From contig CP137680.1 in assembly GCA_037976565.1 (NCBI GenBank), positions 28,228,873-28,292,872 on the forward strand: a stretch of 64,000 nucleotides of DNA, read 5' to 3'. Below the pieces are notes generated by a model. That model ran no database searches. It was not told the origin of the DNA and saw only the letters and a program-made list of their open reading frames with translations. Positions 33,380-44,883 of this stretch are shown piece by piece. The number at the start of each line of letters is the position of its first letter. Within the stretch, counting starts at the first letter, position 1. Position numbers and translations under genes: made by a program. This DNA is from Mesocentrotus franciscanus (taxonomy: Eukaryota; Echinodermata; Echinoidea; Camarodonta; Strongylocentrotidae).

Positions 33380-33625
33380 AAAGGGGCACTTACTAGAGAT
33401 TAAAAAGGGCCCTTATGAGAATGGAAAATGGACACTTATTGCAAAGAAAAATGGGAAATTGTCGAAGGAAAAGGGGTACGTGTCAAAATAAAAGGGGCAC
33501 TTATCAGAGGTGGAAAGGGGAAGGGGCACTTTTAAAAATTAATAGGGGCACTAGTCAAAGTAAAAGGGGCACTTTTGGAGTACTTGAAAAAGTGGGGGCA
33601 CTGTGCCCCCCCCTGAGCGCCGCCT
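33380..33625 (+). repeat. GGGGCAC minisatellite block 4 with terminal signature
   Basis: Continuation of block 3 after the LINE. It ends in GGGGGCACTGTGCCCCCCCC then TGAGCGCCGCCTCTGGC, the GC-rich terminus shared with blocks 1, 5 and 6. Confidence 0.75.
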
Positions 33626-33635
33626 CTGGCTATAC

Positions 33636-33967
33636 AGAGTGTCAAGGGTTTTAACTACCTTGGTACAATAATTGATAATGAACTATCGTGGAAAGACCAA
33701 TGCCAATCTCTGTATGCAAAGGCTCAACAACGAATGTACTTTCTACGAGAAGTGAATTCGTTCCATGTTGACAGAACCATCCTGAGGTTATTTTACAAGT
33801 CAGTAATAGAAAATGTAATGCTTTTTAGTTGTGTGGTTTCGTATGGTGGGTGCAGACAGAAGAATCTTAAGAAATTGCAGAGAATAGCCAATCATGCTGG
33901 CAAGATGACTGGCGAAGTGACAAATTACTTTTCTGAAACAGGTATCACAGATTTTGGAAAATGTTAA
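33636..33967 (+). mobile_element. LINE C-terminal fragment
   Basis: Open frame SVKGFNYLGTIIDNELSWK, then KAQQRMYFLREVNSF, then FYKSVIENVMLFSCVV. This matches the conserved post-RT pattern (YLG, KAxQRxYFLR, FYxSxIExxL) of non-LTR retrotransposons common in fish and invertebrates. Both ends are truncated; the stop is at 33967. Confidence 0.7.
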
Positions 33968-34950
33968 TCACCCCTTTCATCCTTGCTATACCCTAATGCG
34001 ATCGGGAAAGCGGTACAGATCAATGAAGGCTCGAACTTCACGATTCCTTAATTCATTCGTTCCGCTTTCCATTCGTAAATAATGAACAAATCCAGTCAAA
34101 TTGAATAGGCCTGTAGCTTGCCACTTCGCTTTTCATCAATTGCATTGTACCGTTTCCTTTCAAACAAATGTACCAGTAACACGCGCAAAGAAAATAAATA
34201 ATACCCCATGATATCTTATGTTATTCCAAATTTTATTTATACACCGTTAAATTTATGAAGAAGAACAACAACAAAAATTCAGCTATATTACCGTGATAAA
34301 TAATGATAATAAATAATGTTGTTGATGATGATAATAATAATAAATAATAATAATAATAATAATGATGATGATGATAATAATAATTATAATATATTTTTTC
34401 TTAATAATAAAAAAATAATAAAATATTCCCAATTCTATGCAATCGTACATTTTCGATTGTTGTAAGTCCATTTATTTTCTTATATTATTCCACTATAACG
34501 ATATATATCCGTGTTTCCATATGACTACGTCATTGTTGATTCTACTATGTATTATCTATTTGTGTATATTATTTTTTATATCCCTTATCGTAAGATTGTT
34601 GCATTAGGAGTGTACACGACAAGAAAAAGAATAGTTTTACTAGGAAAGACGTTTCCTGCCGAATGGTTCATTTTTTATTGCTGACGTCACGAATAGTTCA
34701 CCTTTTCCCGGGATTTCAAAAATTGCCTCCAGCGGGCAACTCCAGCGGTGTCACCGTGCAATTTACGCTGAGCCGCAGTAACAACACTACACTACTGCAG
34801 TACCTGTATAGCGCCAGCTAGACATATTTACATCCTTCACGGTTTCATCTGAGCCGTGCAATTTTCTTTTATTTCTTTTTGGAATGTGATGTGAATGTGA
34901 GTACGGTACATGTTATTATAGAAGTGTCCAAGGAATGGTACAAGTGGAAG
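33968..34950. other. Intergenic with triplet microsatellite
   Basis: AAT/GAT repeat at 34317-34400. A perfect cAMP-response-element-like TGACGTCA occurs near 34682 without a nearby gene. No coding signal. Confidence 0.45.
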
Positions 34951-34960
34951 GGATATAAAA

Positions 34961-35090
34961 CAAATATACAATGACTCATTCTCGGAATAAGCTAAAACTA
35001 TTCGCATTTAGGAACATCAATAGTACTGTTTGATCCTCCTTCGATGCGAATAGTTTTAGCTAGATCCTCGAGTGTCATTGTATATTTGTA
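34961..35090. repeat. Foldback hairpin, about 45-bp arms
   Basis: CAAATATACAATGAC and GCTAAAACTATTCGCAT on the left are mirrored by ATGCGAATAGTTTTAGCT and GTCATTGTATATTTG on the right, with a short unpaired centre. Confidence 0.7.
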
Positions 35091-35094
35091 TACT

Positions 35095-35185
35095 ATTTTA
35101 TATTGTTCATGTGCTTTATGTAATGCCGACAAACTGAATTTCCAAATGAACCAATAAAATTAATCTGAATCTGAATCTGAATTAA
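35095..35185 (+). mobile_element. LINE 3' tail with CTGAAT repeat
   Basis: TTGTTCATGTGCTTTATGTA, then CCAATAAAATTAATCTGAAT and two further CTGAAT units, then poly-A. This is a typical 3' terminus of a severely truncated non-LTR element. Confidence 0.55.
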
Positions 35186-35254
35186 AAAAAATATAAAAGG
35201 TAAATGAATAAACAGACTTACATTTTAATGAGGAGCAATTTGATTTCGCATTTG

Positions 35255-35480
35255 TAAGTAAAAGGGGCAACTATCAGCTTTAAATAGAGTAGGGGTACTT
35301 TTCAGATGTGATATTGGGAAAAAGATTTTTAGAAGAGAGAAGGGGCGCTTATTAGAAAGAAAGAGGGGCACTTATCTGAAGTAAAAGGGGCACGTTTGGG
35401 GTTCTCAAAAAAGTGTGTATATGTGTACGGGGAACTAGTAGTGCCCCTCCAGCCCCCACCCCCAGAGCGCCGCCTCTGTT
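35255..35480 (+). repeat. GGGGCAC minisatellite block 5
   Basis: AAAGAGGGGCACTTATCTGA-type units ending GTGCCCCTCCAGCCCCCACC and GAGCGCCGCCTCTG, the family terminus. Confidence 0.75.
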
Positions 35481-37661
35481 CATGTGTTAAACTCCAACCC
35501 ATCTAAGTTCTTCTAGTTCAAGTGCGGCTGTTTGAGCAAACAAAAACTTCACGTTGTCGCCGAGAAAAGCTAATTTCCGATTACCGGTACTACCCAAAAA
35601 CCAAGAGGCGCCAGAAGAGTGAGAAGAATCAGACAAGAAAATGCTATATTGGTGATTATTGGTCGATATGTTGTCAGCGTTTAATCTCATATGATAATTT
35701 AAAAAGAGATAGTGGTCTTAATTTAGCATTTTGTAAACAAAAAATAAGTAGTCAATCGAAAGAGTCATGTACCAGTTATAAAGTTGGCGAGCTTAATAAT
35801 AATAAGAAGAAATTCAACAGCTAAGATATTTGTCATTATTACATTTGAAGTATTAGTACGCAGCAACAATTAGTTGGCAAAAAATGGTTGTATGGTCTTT
35901 GGTTGTTATTGTAAAAGCAGTCTACGGTGTCTTGTTTGCACTCGGCAAATGTTCGATTTGAAATGCAAGCTGCCATGTGTTTGCAAGGAAGCGATAAGAT
36001 ATTTTGAAATGATGAAGAAAAAAAAACGCTATGGTATTATTTTGTCTATTACATATTAACATGATACAATAGATCGAAATGAATTTTAGAAATCTTTTGC
36101 TGGCATAGGTTTTCCAGCAGAGTCGATTGAATCATATGCACCGACTTGTTTCGTGCCTGCAAACGCTTCCAAAAAATTACATTTACATAAACACGGCAGT
36201 TGGTTGCATTCATACTCGGGCAAAATAATATATATCTGAAAGCAAAATCAAAGCAAAGTAGAGACAGGTCTGTCGTCTCTGTACTCTGATTCCGAGTCAT
36301 TGCCTGTTTTTTCTTCTGCTTGATGATCTCTTGCTTACTTTTTCGTCATTTCTCTTTACAACCAACCAGCGTTAGTAGAACATTTTGTCTCCGCATTCTT
36401 TAGATGAAAATTCGCTGTAAGTCTCTTGTTCATTATTGAATCAATATATAGGAGATTCACGACACTATTGATTCTGTATTCAGAAAGAGGAAAGCGAGAC
36501 TCTCTACCTCCATTTGGAACATCAAGTGTGCAGCGTTTGATGTGCACCATGTCAAGTTAACGTCACCGTAGGTTGACACTCTCACTGGAATACAATATTG
36601 GTTTAAAGGATCATCGTGACAGCGTTCAATTCTACAAGACATGATAATCTATCCTATATTTCTTTTTGAGAAGTACTTCATGCCAGTTGATAAATGAGCC
36701 CTGCGAAGATGTTTCTTTGCTCCAGTACGGTGTAATTTGGGAATACCGTTTGGAATAATGCACCAGCATTGACCTAATGTTGAACTTTCAATAGGAAGTC
36801 TGTACTTTTCCAAATAATCTCAAGGTAATATGAGATCATATTCATATTTCAGTTTTGTCGTCATTACCGTGATTTCTAGCTAACTGTTTAAGAGGGCGGT
36901 ACTTCTTTATTGATTGTTGCTCGGTTTTGCATGCCGTTTTTATCGACAGTAGTGAAAACACATCCCTGCTTGCATAGATTGATGCACAGTTTGTCTGTGC
37001 TGTCTGGGACTCAAGGGGCGACCAGGCTGGGTTTTGACAAAACGGACGACGCCCATGCATCGACCCTTTGAGCACATCGCCGTTTATAAAACGAAGCTTC
37101 CCGCATTATCGGGTCTGTAATGTCAAGTAATGTTATAAACTTCACAATCTACCAGACGAATTAATGAACTAATTTGATTAAGCTCGAGGAGTCCATGTGC
37201 ATCTCGTCTCACGTGCCCGGATAAGACCGTGAATTGAATTGATTTCTCGGAACATTAGAAGCAGGTGGACAAGAGGTTCATTAGTAAGACAAAGAACGTG
37301 TAATGAGGAACCCATGTGTTGAAATATAATTGCCAATACACTGTTAACAAAATAAAGACGATGAAAGATTGATATCAAACTTATGAAGAGTCGTTGGATA
37401 TACATGTCCTCTGACAAGGTGGTTCGGCGTAGACGGGAAGTTGATTTTTAGAATCGCTCAATAATGTGTTGCCATCACTTCTGGACCTTAACTTATTTGA
37501 AAACTGCGGACAGAACACGTACCTCACTTAATCAACACGGATGTGCCAGTTTACAGACTTCGAAAGATTTTGAATGTAAGGTTAATTGAGTTCTACTACG
37601 TGTTCTGTACCTTGGCTAATGTTTACAGACATGAGATCTGAATGGTTACGTCAGGCACCGG
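35481..37661. other. Upstream intergenic of the third receptor
   Basis: No recognised gene or repeat. Short frames on both strands around 36350-36660 and 37178-37417 show no family motif. It may contain distal regulatory DNA, but nothing can be pointed to. Confidence 0.4.
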
Positions 37662-37668
37662 TATAAAA
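37662..37668 (+). promoter_or_regulatory. TATA box candidate for the third receptor
   Basis: TATAAAA in a GC-rich context (CACCGGTATAAAACATC) 251 bases before the receptor ATG. A start site about 30 bases downstream would give a 5' UTR of roughly 230 bases without any intron. Confidence 0.45.
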
Positions 37669-37918
37669 CATCTCCGTCAAACAATCTTGATCGGGTCCAA
37701 ACCGAGGACTGGGTGGCTCATTAGAAATATCAGAGAACTAATCACTGACTATATCAAATAATCTTTTTGTTTAATGTTTCGTTGGATTCTGAGATGATGG
37801 CGCAATGATTAAAAGGAAACCGTGAGAAATTAGGGATTGGTTTCAACGCTCCAATATCATTGAAGTTGAATGACTCCAAGTCGACCTTCAAACTGGCTTT
37901 CAAATCATCTATAGGGCG

Positions 37919-39160
37919 ATGGATAGCGAGGACATTCATCTTGCGTGGAATTCATCAGAAGAAAGCTCTAAAACAGAGAATGAAATCTTGGGCGTGGATG
38001 ACAGATCTGCAGCAGAGGTGATACTGTCAATATTTACCATGGCTTTAATCATAGTTCTTAGCATATCTGGGAACATTTTTGTGTTGGCGGCAATTGTTCG
38101 GGAAAGCGTTCTTCATAGCAAGACCTCCATCTTCATTGCAAACTTAGCCATTGCAGATCTAATTAACGCCATCCTGAACATGTCCACTATATTAGTAAGT
38201 TGTATATATGACAAGTGGGTATTCGGTGAAATTATTTGTGCCATTATCGGTGCTTCGCTCATTATAGCTTGCACGGCAAGTATCAACACATTGGGAGCAA
38301 TAGCAGTTGATCGTTATTTCGCCATCGTGTACCCATTTCAATACTCGGAGCGCATGTCGGCCTTTCGCATTGTCGCCATTTTGGTCTGGATTTGGACACA
38401 GTCTTTATTCTTCAGTCTCATGCCTGTGTTCGGCTGGTCGGAGTTCGTTTACATTAAATCGGAGTATCTCTGTTCGGCTGACTGGTCTACCCATTTGTCC
38501 TATACGGTCACCATCGTCTTGGTGAACATGGGGGTCCCGATAATATTGATGACCTTCTCATACAGCCACATATTTCGGATTGCGTCCGCGCATCGCAAGC
38601 AGATGAGGACACGGCGTAATGTAAACGGGTCTAACGCGGATGTCCCAAAGGACAGGAATCGCACAACCGTCGTAGCTTTCACAGAGAAAGCAAAACAAAT
38701 GCGGCAGGAGACTAAAGCTGCTACGACTCTCTTCATAGTCATGGGTACTTTTCTCATCTGTTGGCTACCACATACGATCACGATGCTGTGCTTCGCATTC
38801 CCATCCTGCACCGCTATTCCTCAGGGCTTCTACGTCCTGTCAACCTGGTTTGCCATGTTAAATTCTGCCTGCAACCCGTTCATCTACTGCATAACAAACA
38901 GACAGTTCCGACAAGCTTTCAAGCGTACCTTTGCTTACATGTTGCCGGCATCTTGGAAGAGGAGAATGGATCGACGCGTGGAGCCAGACCCGACATTAGG
39001 CACGACACCGGCAGTTACAGCCCCGAATTCAAACATCTCCATATCTACACATGATTTTAGTCACATGATAAACGACCCGAATCCCAGTACAAACAGATCC
39101 AGAACGTCTATGGATTATAATAACCATTCTTATACACCAACATTTGCTGACTGTTTATAG
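37919..39160 (+). CDS. Intronless class A GPCR, 413 residues, orphan type
   Basis: A complete seven-helix receptor in one exon. N11-S-S is a sequon in the extracellular N-terminus. TM1 has GN (N52), TM2 LAIAD (D80), TM3 begins at C107 and ends in DRY (131-133), ECL2 carries C185 for the conserved disulfide, TM5 has P207 and Y215, TM6 has CWLP (281-284) and TM7 NPFIY (319-323). A basic helix 8 and a Ser/Thr/Asn-rich tail of about 80 residues follow. Position 3.32 is Leu (L114) and 7.43 is Met (M313), so neither an amine salt bridge nor a retinal Lys is available. DRYFAIVYPFQY and GWSEF recall GPR161/GPR52-type orphans, but that is a weak guess. ATG has purine at -3 and G at +4. The frame is undamaged. 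Confidence 0.9.
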   Translation: MDSEDIHLAWNSSEESSKTENEILGVDDRSAAEVILSIFTMALIIVLSISGNIFVLAAIVRESVLHSKTSIFIANLAIADLINAILNMSTILVSCIYDKWVFGEIICAIIGASLIIACTASINTLGAIAVDRYFAIVYPFQYSERMSAFRIVAILVWIWTQSLFFSLMPVFGWSEFVYIKSEYLCSADWSTHLSYTVTIVLVNMGVPIILMTFSYSHIFRIASAHRKQMRTRRNVNGSNADVPKDRNRTTVVAFTEKAKQMRQETKAATTLFIVMGTFLICWLPHTITMLCFAFPSCTAIPQGFYVLSTWFAMLNSACNPFIYCITNRQFRQAFKRTFAYMLPASWKRRMDRRVEPDPTLGTTPAVTAPNSNISISTHDFSHMINDPNPSTNRSRTSMDYNNHSYTPTFADCL

Positions 39161-39814
39161 ACCAAGTGATAAAATAATTACTCAGAATGGGCAGATATCG
39201 GTCGCTTGAGAGTCAATCTGGCAGTTTGACAGGATTTTATTACTCGGGTCATTCAAAAAAATATATAGAAAATAGACCGTTATATTTTGCTAAAACAAAT
39301 CACAGCCGTGTGATTTGTGCTTAAAGAATGGAATACTATATGGTCCATTGAGGCAACTATGAAATCCTTATGCACGTTGCACAAGAGGTGTCATTCCGAT
39401 TGCGTTCTTATAACTGCATTAATCAAGCCTTTAAAAATACTGTGCACGATCATGGTGCATGATCATGACGAATTGAAAATGTCACTTTCAGGTGGCGTGC
39501 TGAAGACGATGCCTGTCACGGACACAGTTCTAATTTGGCAACTGGCAACTGGCAATGGTTGCAAAGGCAATGGCGCCTCGTGTGTAATGGGCAATACTCT
39601 GCTATCTGATATGTTGTTTAACGATAAAGTGTATTAAATTAAATTCTGCTCCACTTTCGCCCTATAGGCAGGGCCCGCGAAACAGCGGTGCTTGGGGGCT
39701 CGAGCCCCCCTCCCTCCAACACTGTTTTGAAAAAGTATGTTAAAAGAGAAACAGAAATATGAAGGAATGAAAGAAGGACGCTGTATCTTTAATGGTTAAA
39801 TTGTAAAAATCATA
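39161..39814. other. 3' flank of the third receptor
   Basis: No close consensus AATAAA; the first clear one is at about 40764. A GC-rich patch at 39665-39725 (GGGGGCTCGAGCCCCC) resembles a MITE end. Confidence 0.4.
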
Positions 39815-40040
39815 CTTAAAGATAAAGTTGAGTTCTGGTCATGCGATTGTATTGTGAAAGAAACGGTGTGGAATCGATCAGAAAAGTTGATCATGTAGCA
39901 TATAAGTATTGGTGTGTATTGCAAGGTTTTGGAGTCATCAAAATGATAAGAAATTTGGCACAGTCTTGGTAGAGTAATAAGCACTGTACACAGAAAGATG
40001 TATAAGGGACTACACAAACACGTGGCATAAAAATTGGGCC
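39815..40040 (-). mobile_element. Interspersed repeat, inverted copy 2 of 6720-7113
   Basis: The reverse complement matches 6940-7113 closely, for example AATCGATCAGAAAAGTTGAT versus its complement near 7045-7065, and CTGTACACAGAAAGATGTAT versus 6940-6960. The outer end ACTTAAAGATAAAG corresponds to the right end of copy 1. Confidence 0.65.
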
Positions 40041-40589
40041 TCATTTCTAAACTGTTACTTGTCATTTTTAGAATATGAATTAGGCATTTGAAGAGCCATG
40101 CTTTTCAGGAAACATTTTTTTCTCTGATGTTCTTCCATACTTGCATAATAACAATGATAACGCTCACAAATTATTTTTCACCTCTCCACAGAACTCAACC
40201 TTCTCTTTAATGGCGATCCTGGAAACGGAAAACTAATTTGATATACATTATATAGAATAAGATTTAATTTAAGTTTCTCAGTGTTAAGAAGGCTTAGGCG
40301 TTTAAGGGATTTACTGCAAGGACGAAATGTGAAAAGGTCAGACATGATTGGCATTAAATTCTATGGGTTTGTTGGTTTCACATTAAGAGATTGTTTGTGT
40401 TACGTATATTAATTGTTAAATACAAAATGATACATTGTGCTCTATACCTATACCTATACCTCGTGTTTTAGGTAATAATATCAATGAGCATCTTAGTCGA
40501 TCGTGTGAGTTCATCATTATTATCTAAATTGCCTAAAAGTCTTTATTTAGTGACATAACGTGTGTTTTAAACTATTGACCATTAACATT

Positions 40590-41765
40590 AATATTTAGAG
40601 TGACCTGCCAGTGTCACAAATAAGGTATCAAAAATGCTCTTCTGACCGTACTTAAACGCCAAAATACCCTGAGCTTAAACAAAAAATTTAAATAGAGCCA
40701 ATGGTTATAGTCGAAGGCGACAATTTCTCGCCATATGAGCGATCGCCGACATAAACATTTCCGCAATAAAGGTACCATTTCACTTTTTTCACAGACCCAG
40801 AACGGAATGTCCTTGTACCCATTGGCGTACCAGTGGTGGTAGGGACTAGGGGAGGCTTGGGGATAGTTCCACGCCTAAAAGTAGAGAGAAAAAAATACGA
40901 AAGAGAAGAAAAAGAATGAAAGGGGAAAAAAAAAGTAATTGGTTTTTCTTTTCACATTTTTTTAACTCTTGCCACTTTTTTTCTTACAATTCCATTTGAC
41001 ATTTGACATTAATAGAGTGACCTACCAGTGTGGTCACAAATAAGGTTTCCACAGAATGCTCTTCAACCGTACTCAAATACTTATGGGGGCGGAAACCCCA
41101 CGCAAATTTACGTTCCGCTGTATTTTTGGCCTTTAACAATGTGCACGTACGCATGGAAGTACATATTATATATTAAAAATGGATGTCCCAATGTGCAATT
41201 AACCGTATTAAATCTCAAGTAACATCTCATTCGAAATTGTTGCTGAAACAGAAATACATATAATATCGTAATTTAGTTATTTCCTTTTCTTTTTTTCTTC
41301 TTTTTTTGTTGTTACGAGACAAGGCCGCAAATAATGGAGTGTAATATTGATACTAAATTACTCTATGCGTTAAATTAATTATGATCGATTTTATTAAATC
41401 AGTAACTGGGTTAACAATAGCCTTATTCCAGGCGTATTGTGGTTTTCCTCCAAAACATAATGTAAAAGCTGGTCCTGTATCCCTCGTCTCTGTGACTATC
41501 TAGGCTAAGTAAATGAATGTGAAAACTCGAGTAACTCTGAAAGGAAATTGAGGCCACCTCTCTGCCTATGCAACTGAACTAGTTGATATATAGTCACAAC
41601 TATCGTGACTATAATATAAGCATGAATAGAGAAAAACGCATTTCGGTTTATCATAGTAAAATCCAGTGAGTTGAAGAGAAAATGATCCTCGTGCTCGATG
41701 CACACGGGGCGTTATTCCGATTGCGTTATTCTCTACGCTAATCAGGCCTGTGAAGCCAATAATTA
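40590..41765. repeat. Diverged local duplication downstream of the third receptor
   Basis: AGAGTGACCTGCCAGTGT...CACAAATAAGGT at 40600 recurs at 41013. ATTCCGATTGCGTT with a following AATCA.GCCT at 39390 recurs at 41715. This suggests a small old tandem duplication of flanking DNA with internal rearrangement. No gene is in either copy. Confidence 0.5.
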
Positions 41766-42410
41766 ACCCAAACACGAATTGTTCAAGGCATTGTTCTGAT
41801 TGCACTCTTGCTATTGCATATTTGTATATTGTCTTTATGTCATTAATGCCATTGTAATGCACACAGATCTAAAATAGTAAAAATAATTGCATCCATTAAA
41901 CTCGGATTCTACAGAAAACTATTGATCTGTGTCTAAAGGGCGTGAAATTTTCATTAAAAATAATTTGATTGAAGTTTGAAGGAGACTTGAATAGTCCCCG
42001 GAGAAAAATTCCACAGTTGTTGCACAACAAGTGACTACTCTCTGAAAGTCCATGGCATTGGTCTTCCTAGATGAAGGAGTTTGTTAACAAATGTTGATGC
42101 CATCATAATTTGGGATAAGTCCCTGTTGTCACGATCCTTGTCCTTTTCTCTTCCTTTCTCACACCTCCTCCCTCTCTCTTCCTCCCCTCCCTCTCCTTTT
42201 CTTTTCCTACCGTTTGATATCCCCTATATCGTGTGTATAGTTATATTCGCCTCTGACTGAGTGTTCTAACGTTCATATTATTATTATTAATGAATAAATG
42301 CCTGTGCAAACATTTTAAAAATGGTACTATAAACAAAAACTTGTATATTAATTTTATTTTATTTACCAGCCGCTTTGCAGTTATTTACTGGCTAGAGGTC
42401 TATATGTCTT
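41766..42410. other. Intergenic, nothing recognised
   Basis: Pyrimidine-rich stretch at 42138-42215 (CTTCCTTTCTCACACC...CCTCCC). No coding or repeat call. Confidence 0.4.
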
Positions 42411-42419
42411 ATAATCCCA

Positions 42420-42570
42420 ATGATGAAGGGGATATGGAAAAGGAGAGTAGACAGATGAGAAAAGGATTGTGGAGAGAAAAGGAGGGGGAAAATGGCAGGA
42501 GAAAAGGAGGCAATGAGTGAGGAAATAGAAAGAAAGCAAAAACAACAACAGAGAGTGAGGAGTGTGTGTC

Positions 42571-42610
<40 letters not shown>

Positions 42611-42670
42611 GGGGAGGGAGAGAGAGTGGGGAGGGAGAGAGGGAGAGGGGGAGAGAGGGGAGAGGGAGTC
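42420..42670. repeat. Polypurine tract 1 with GT run
   Basis: Purine-rich plus strand (GAGAAAAGGAGG type), then TGTGTGTG (42567-42590), then (AG)n and GGGAGAGAG. Long frames on the minus strand here are low-complexity artefacts. Confidence 0.85.
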
Positions 42671-43065
42671 GGATCTGTTACATTTGTCTGAATTTCTATC
42701 ATTTTTATTTTGATGTAGGGCCTGTAGAGATCGTTTTCTAACAGAATGTGACACTGCAGCGTGTTTCGTCAGAGGGCCTATTAATTGCTTCCAAATGAGC
42801 TGAACATGACTATGAACAGGCCTCCGGTATTTTCACTGTTTTCTTTATGAATTTCAAACATTGGCAGGATGAAATCTAGGAGCCTGCAGGGAGCTGATAA
42901 TTACGATGGCCATCGCTGGGATTTCACATGGAGCCCTTTGTGTTCTGATAACACCAAGAGGAAGATTAATATCTATGTCATATTGGATTAATTGTAATGA
43001 AGTAACCCTTGATCATTCATGGTTTTGCCCTTCGCTTTTAACAAATATCGATTAAAGACATAATG

Positions 43066-43475
43066 GAGACGTTCGGGAAGGGAGAAGGGGATTTATATAG
43101 AGAGAAAGGACAGGGAGGGGAGAGAAAGAGGAGAAAGAGATAGGAAGGTGACAGCGAAGGGGTGCAGACTGGAATGGTGTCTGAGAAAGAGAGGAGTGAG
43201 ACAAAAGACAAGAGAGGGAAAGAGACACACAGAGAGGAGAGAAAGGAAGAGAGAGAAAGAGAAGAAAGAGGATGAGAGAGAGAAACCTGGAGACAGGAAT
43301 GGGGTATAGGAGAAAGAGAGAGAAATAAAGAAAAGATAGAAAGAGAGAGGGGAGAAAGAAAGAGAGAGAGGAGGGGGTTGGGGAGAGAGAGAAAGAGAGA
43401 GGATGGGAGGGAGGGAGGGGGAGAGAGAGGGTGAAGATGATGGAGGTTAGGAGACAGACAGACAGACACAGAGAT
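43066..43475. repeat. Polypurine tract 2 (about 400 bp, GA-rich)
   Basis: Almost uninterrupted purines on the plus strand from GGAGACGTTCGGG to GACAGACAGACACAGAG. A long minus-strand Ser/Leu-rich frame is an artefact of the composition. Confidence 0.85.
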
Positions 43476-44412
43476 GGGCGCGATTTGACTAGTCGATAAT
43501 TCAGCAGTAACTGTCAATTTGAGATAACTATGGTGTGAAATACATATTCATGTTCCTCATCAACACTTCCTTGAAATATAGGAACAATTATATTTATGGT
43601 ACATTGCATGTGTGTAGTTTGGTATGATTCCATGCAGATTTTGGAGCTAACACAGATCGCAAAAGTCACTAGAGCTTTACATTACCTAACATTACACAAG
43701 CCTAACCCTAACCTCATCATTCAAACTGATCGCAAAGGAAAACACGTGGAAGAAAATTCTACAACAAATCTGGATGAGAATGGCTGTAAAGAAGCAGACA
43801 GATGAAAATGTTTGCCTTATTTTGTGACATGTCTCTATCGGTAATGATGTGATAGAATTATAAGAAACAATAAAAGAAAAACATAATCGCTCTTTTGGCC
43901 CCAAATGAATGCGAGGATTTATTCATTTATTTAATTTTTCTTCACAATAATTTTTCTCACTAGTTTGGACTTGAACAAATTGCCTCTGTCCCCATGATTT
44001 TAGCTGAGGACCCCCTGTCAACTGTTCCGCCCCTATCCCACTTAGAGAATACCCTGGCTCCGCCCCGGTAAGAGATTATTGGTGGGATAAAACAAAATGT
44101 ATGGGAAAATGTGCATGTGTGTTTTTACCACCGCTGGAAATACAAATGTTAGAGAAAGAATCTAAATGTTCATGATTTTTGCGTGTTGGATATAGATGGA
44201 AATAAACAAATCAATAAAAACCGCTTTTTTTGTTTTATCTGATTCTCCACATGGTTTCTATTTATCGTGTTTATATATGGCAATGGTATCCGCTTACCAA
44301 TTTAAAATCGTGATAAATGGAATCTTTAACGGAAATTATATTCCTTTTTTTTTAAGACAAAATGACAAGGAATTCAAAATCTTATCGCGTCAAGACTATC
44401 GTTTCTAACTGT

Positions 44413-44471
44413 CCCCTTCTCCCTTTCTCTCTTTCTCTCTCTATATATATATATATATCTCTCTCTCTCTA

Positions 44472-44540
<69 letters not shown>

Positions 44541-44667
44541 ATCTCTCTCTCTCTATCTCTCTCTCTCTCTCTATCTCTATCTCTCTCTCTCTATATATCC
44601 CTCTCTCTCTATCTCTCTCTCTCTCTCTCTATCTCTATCTCTAACTCTCTATCTCTCTCTCTCTCTA

Positions 44668-44717
<50 letters not shown>

Positions 44718-44719
44718 TA

Positions 44720-44768
<49 letters not shown>

Positions 44769-44770
44769 GA
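44413..44770. repeat. Polypyrimidine tract 3, (TCTCTCTCTA)n
   Basis: About 360 bp of TCTCTC with regularly spaced TA steps, opposite in strand bias to tracts 1 and 2. The apparent open frame through it is low complexity. Confidence 0.9.
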
Positions 44771-44883
44771 GCAGTGCGACGTCTCGTTACCCCTTCATAA
44801 TGGTCCTATAAATTATGTTTTAACCGGATGCGTTTTAAAGAATTCTATCTGATGATATTTAGATGGATTCATTTCATGGTTTA

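Noticed and set aside
36356..36642. Overlapping Cys/Trp-containing minus-strand frames
   Set aside because: Considered as an extracellular-domain exon, but no convincing domain pattern or paired splice sites.
43038..43517. 159-codon minus-strand frame in the GA tract
   Set aside because: Composition artefact of a polypurine stretch.
43700..43716. Telomere-like CCTAACCCTAACC
   Set aside because: Two short units only; no interstitial telomere array.
44362..44811. 149-codon open frame through the CT tract
   Set aside because: Ser/Leu/Tyr low-complexity translation of a microsatellite; no start context or domain.
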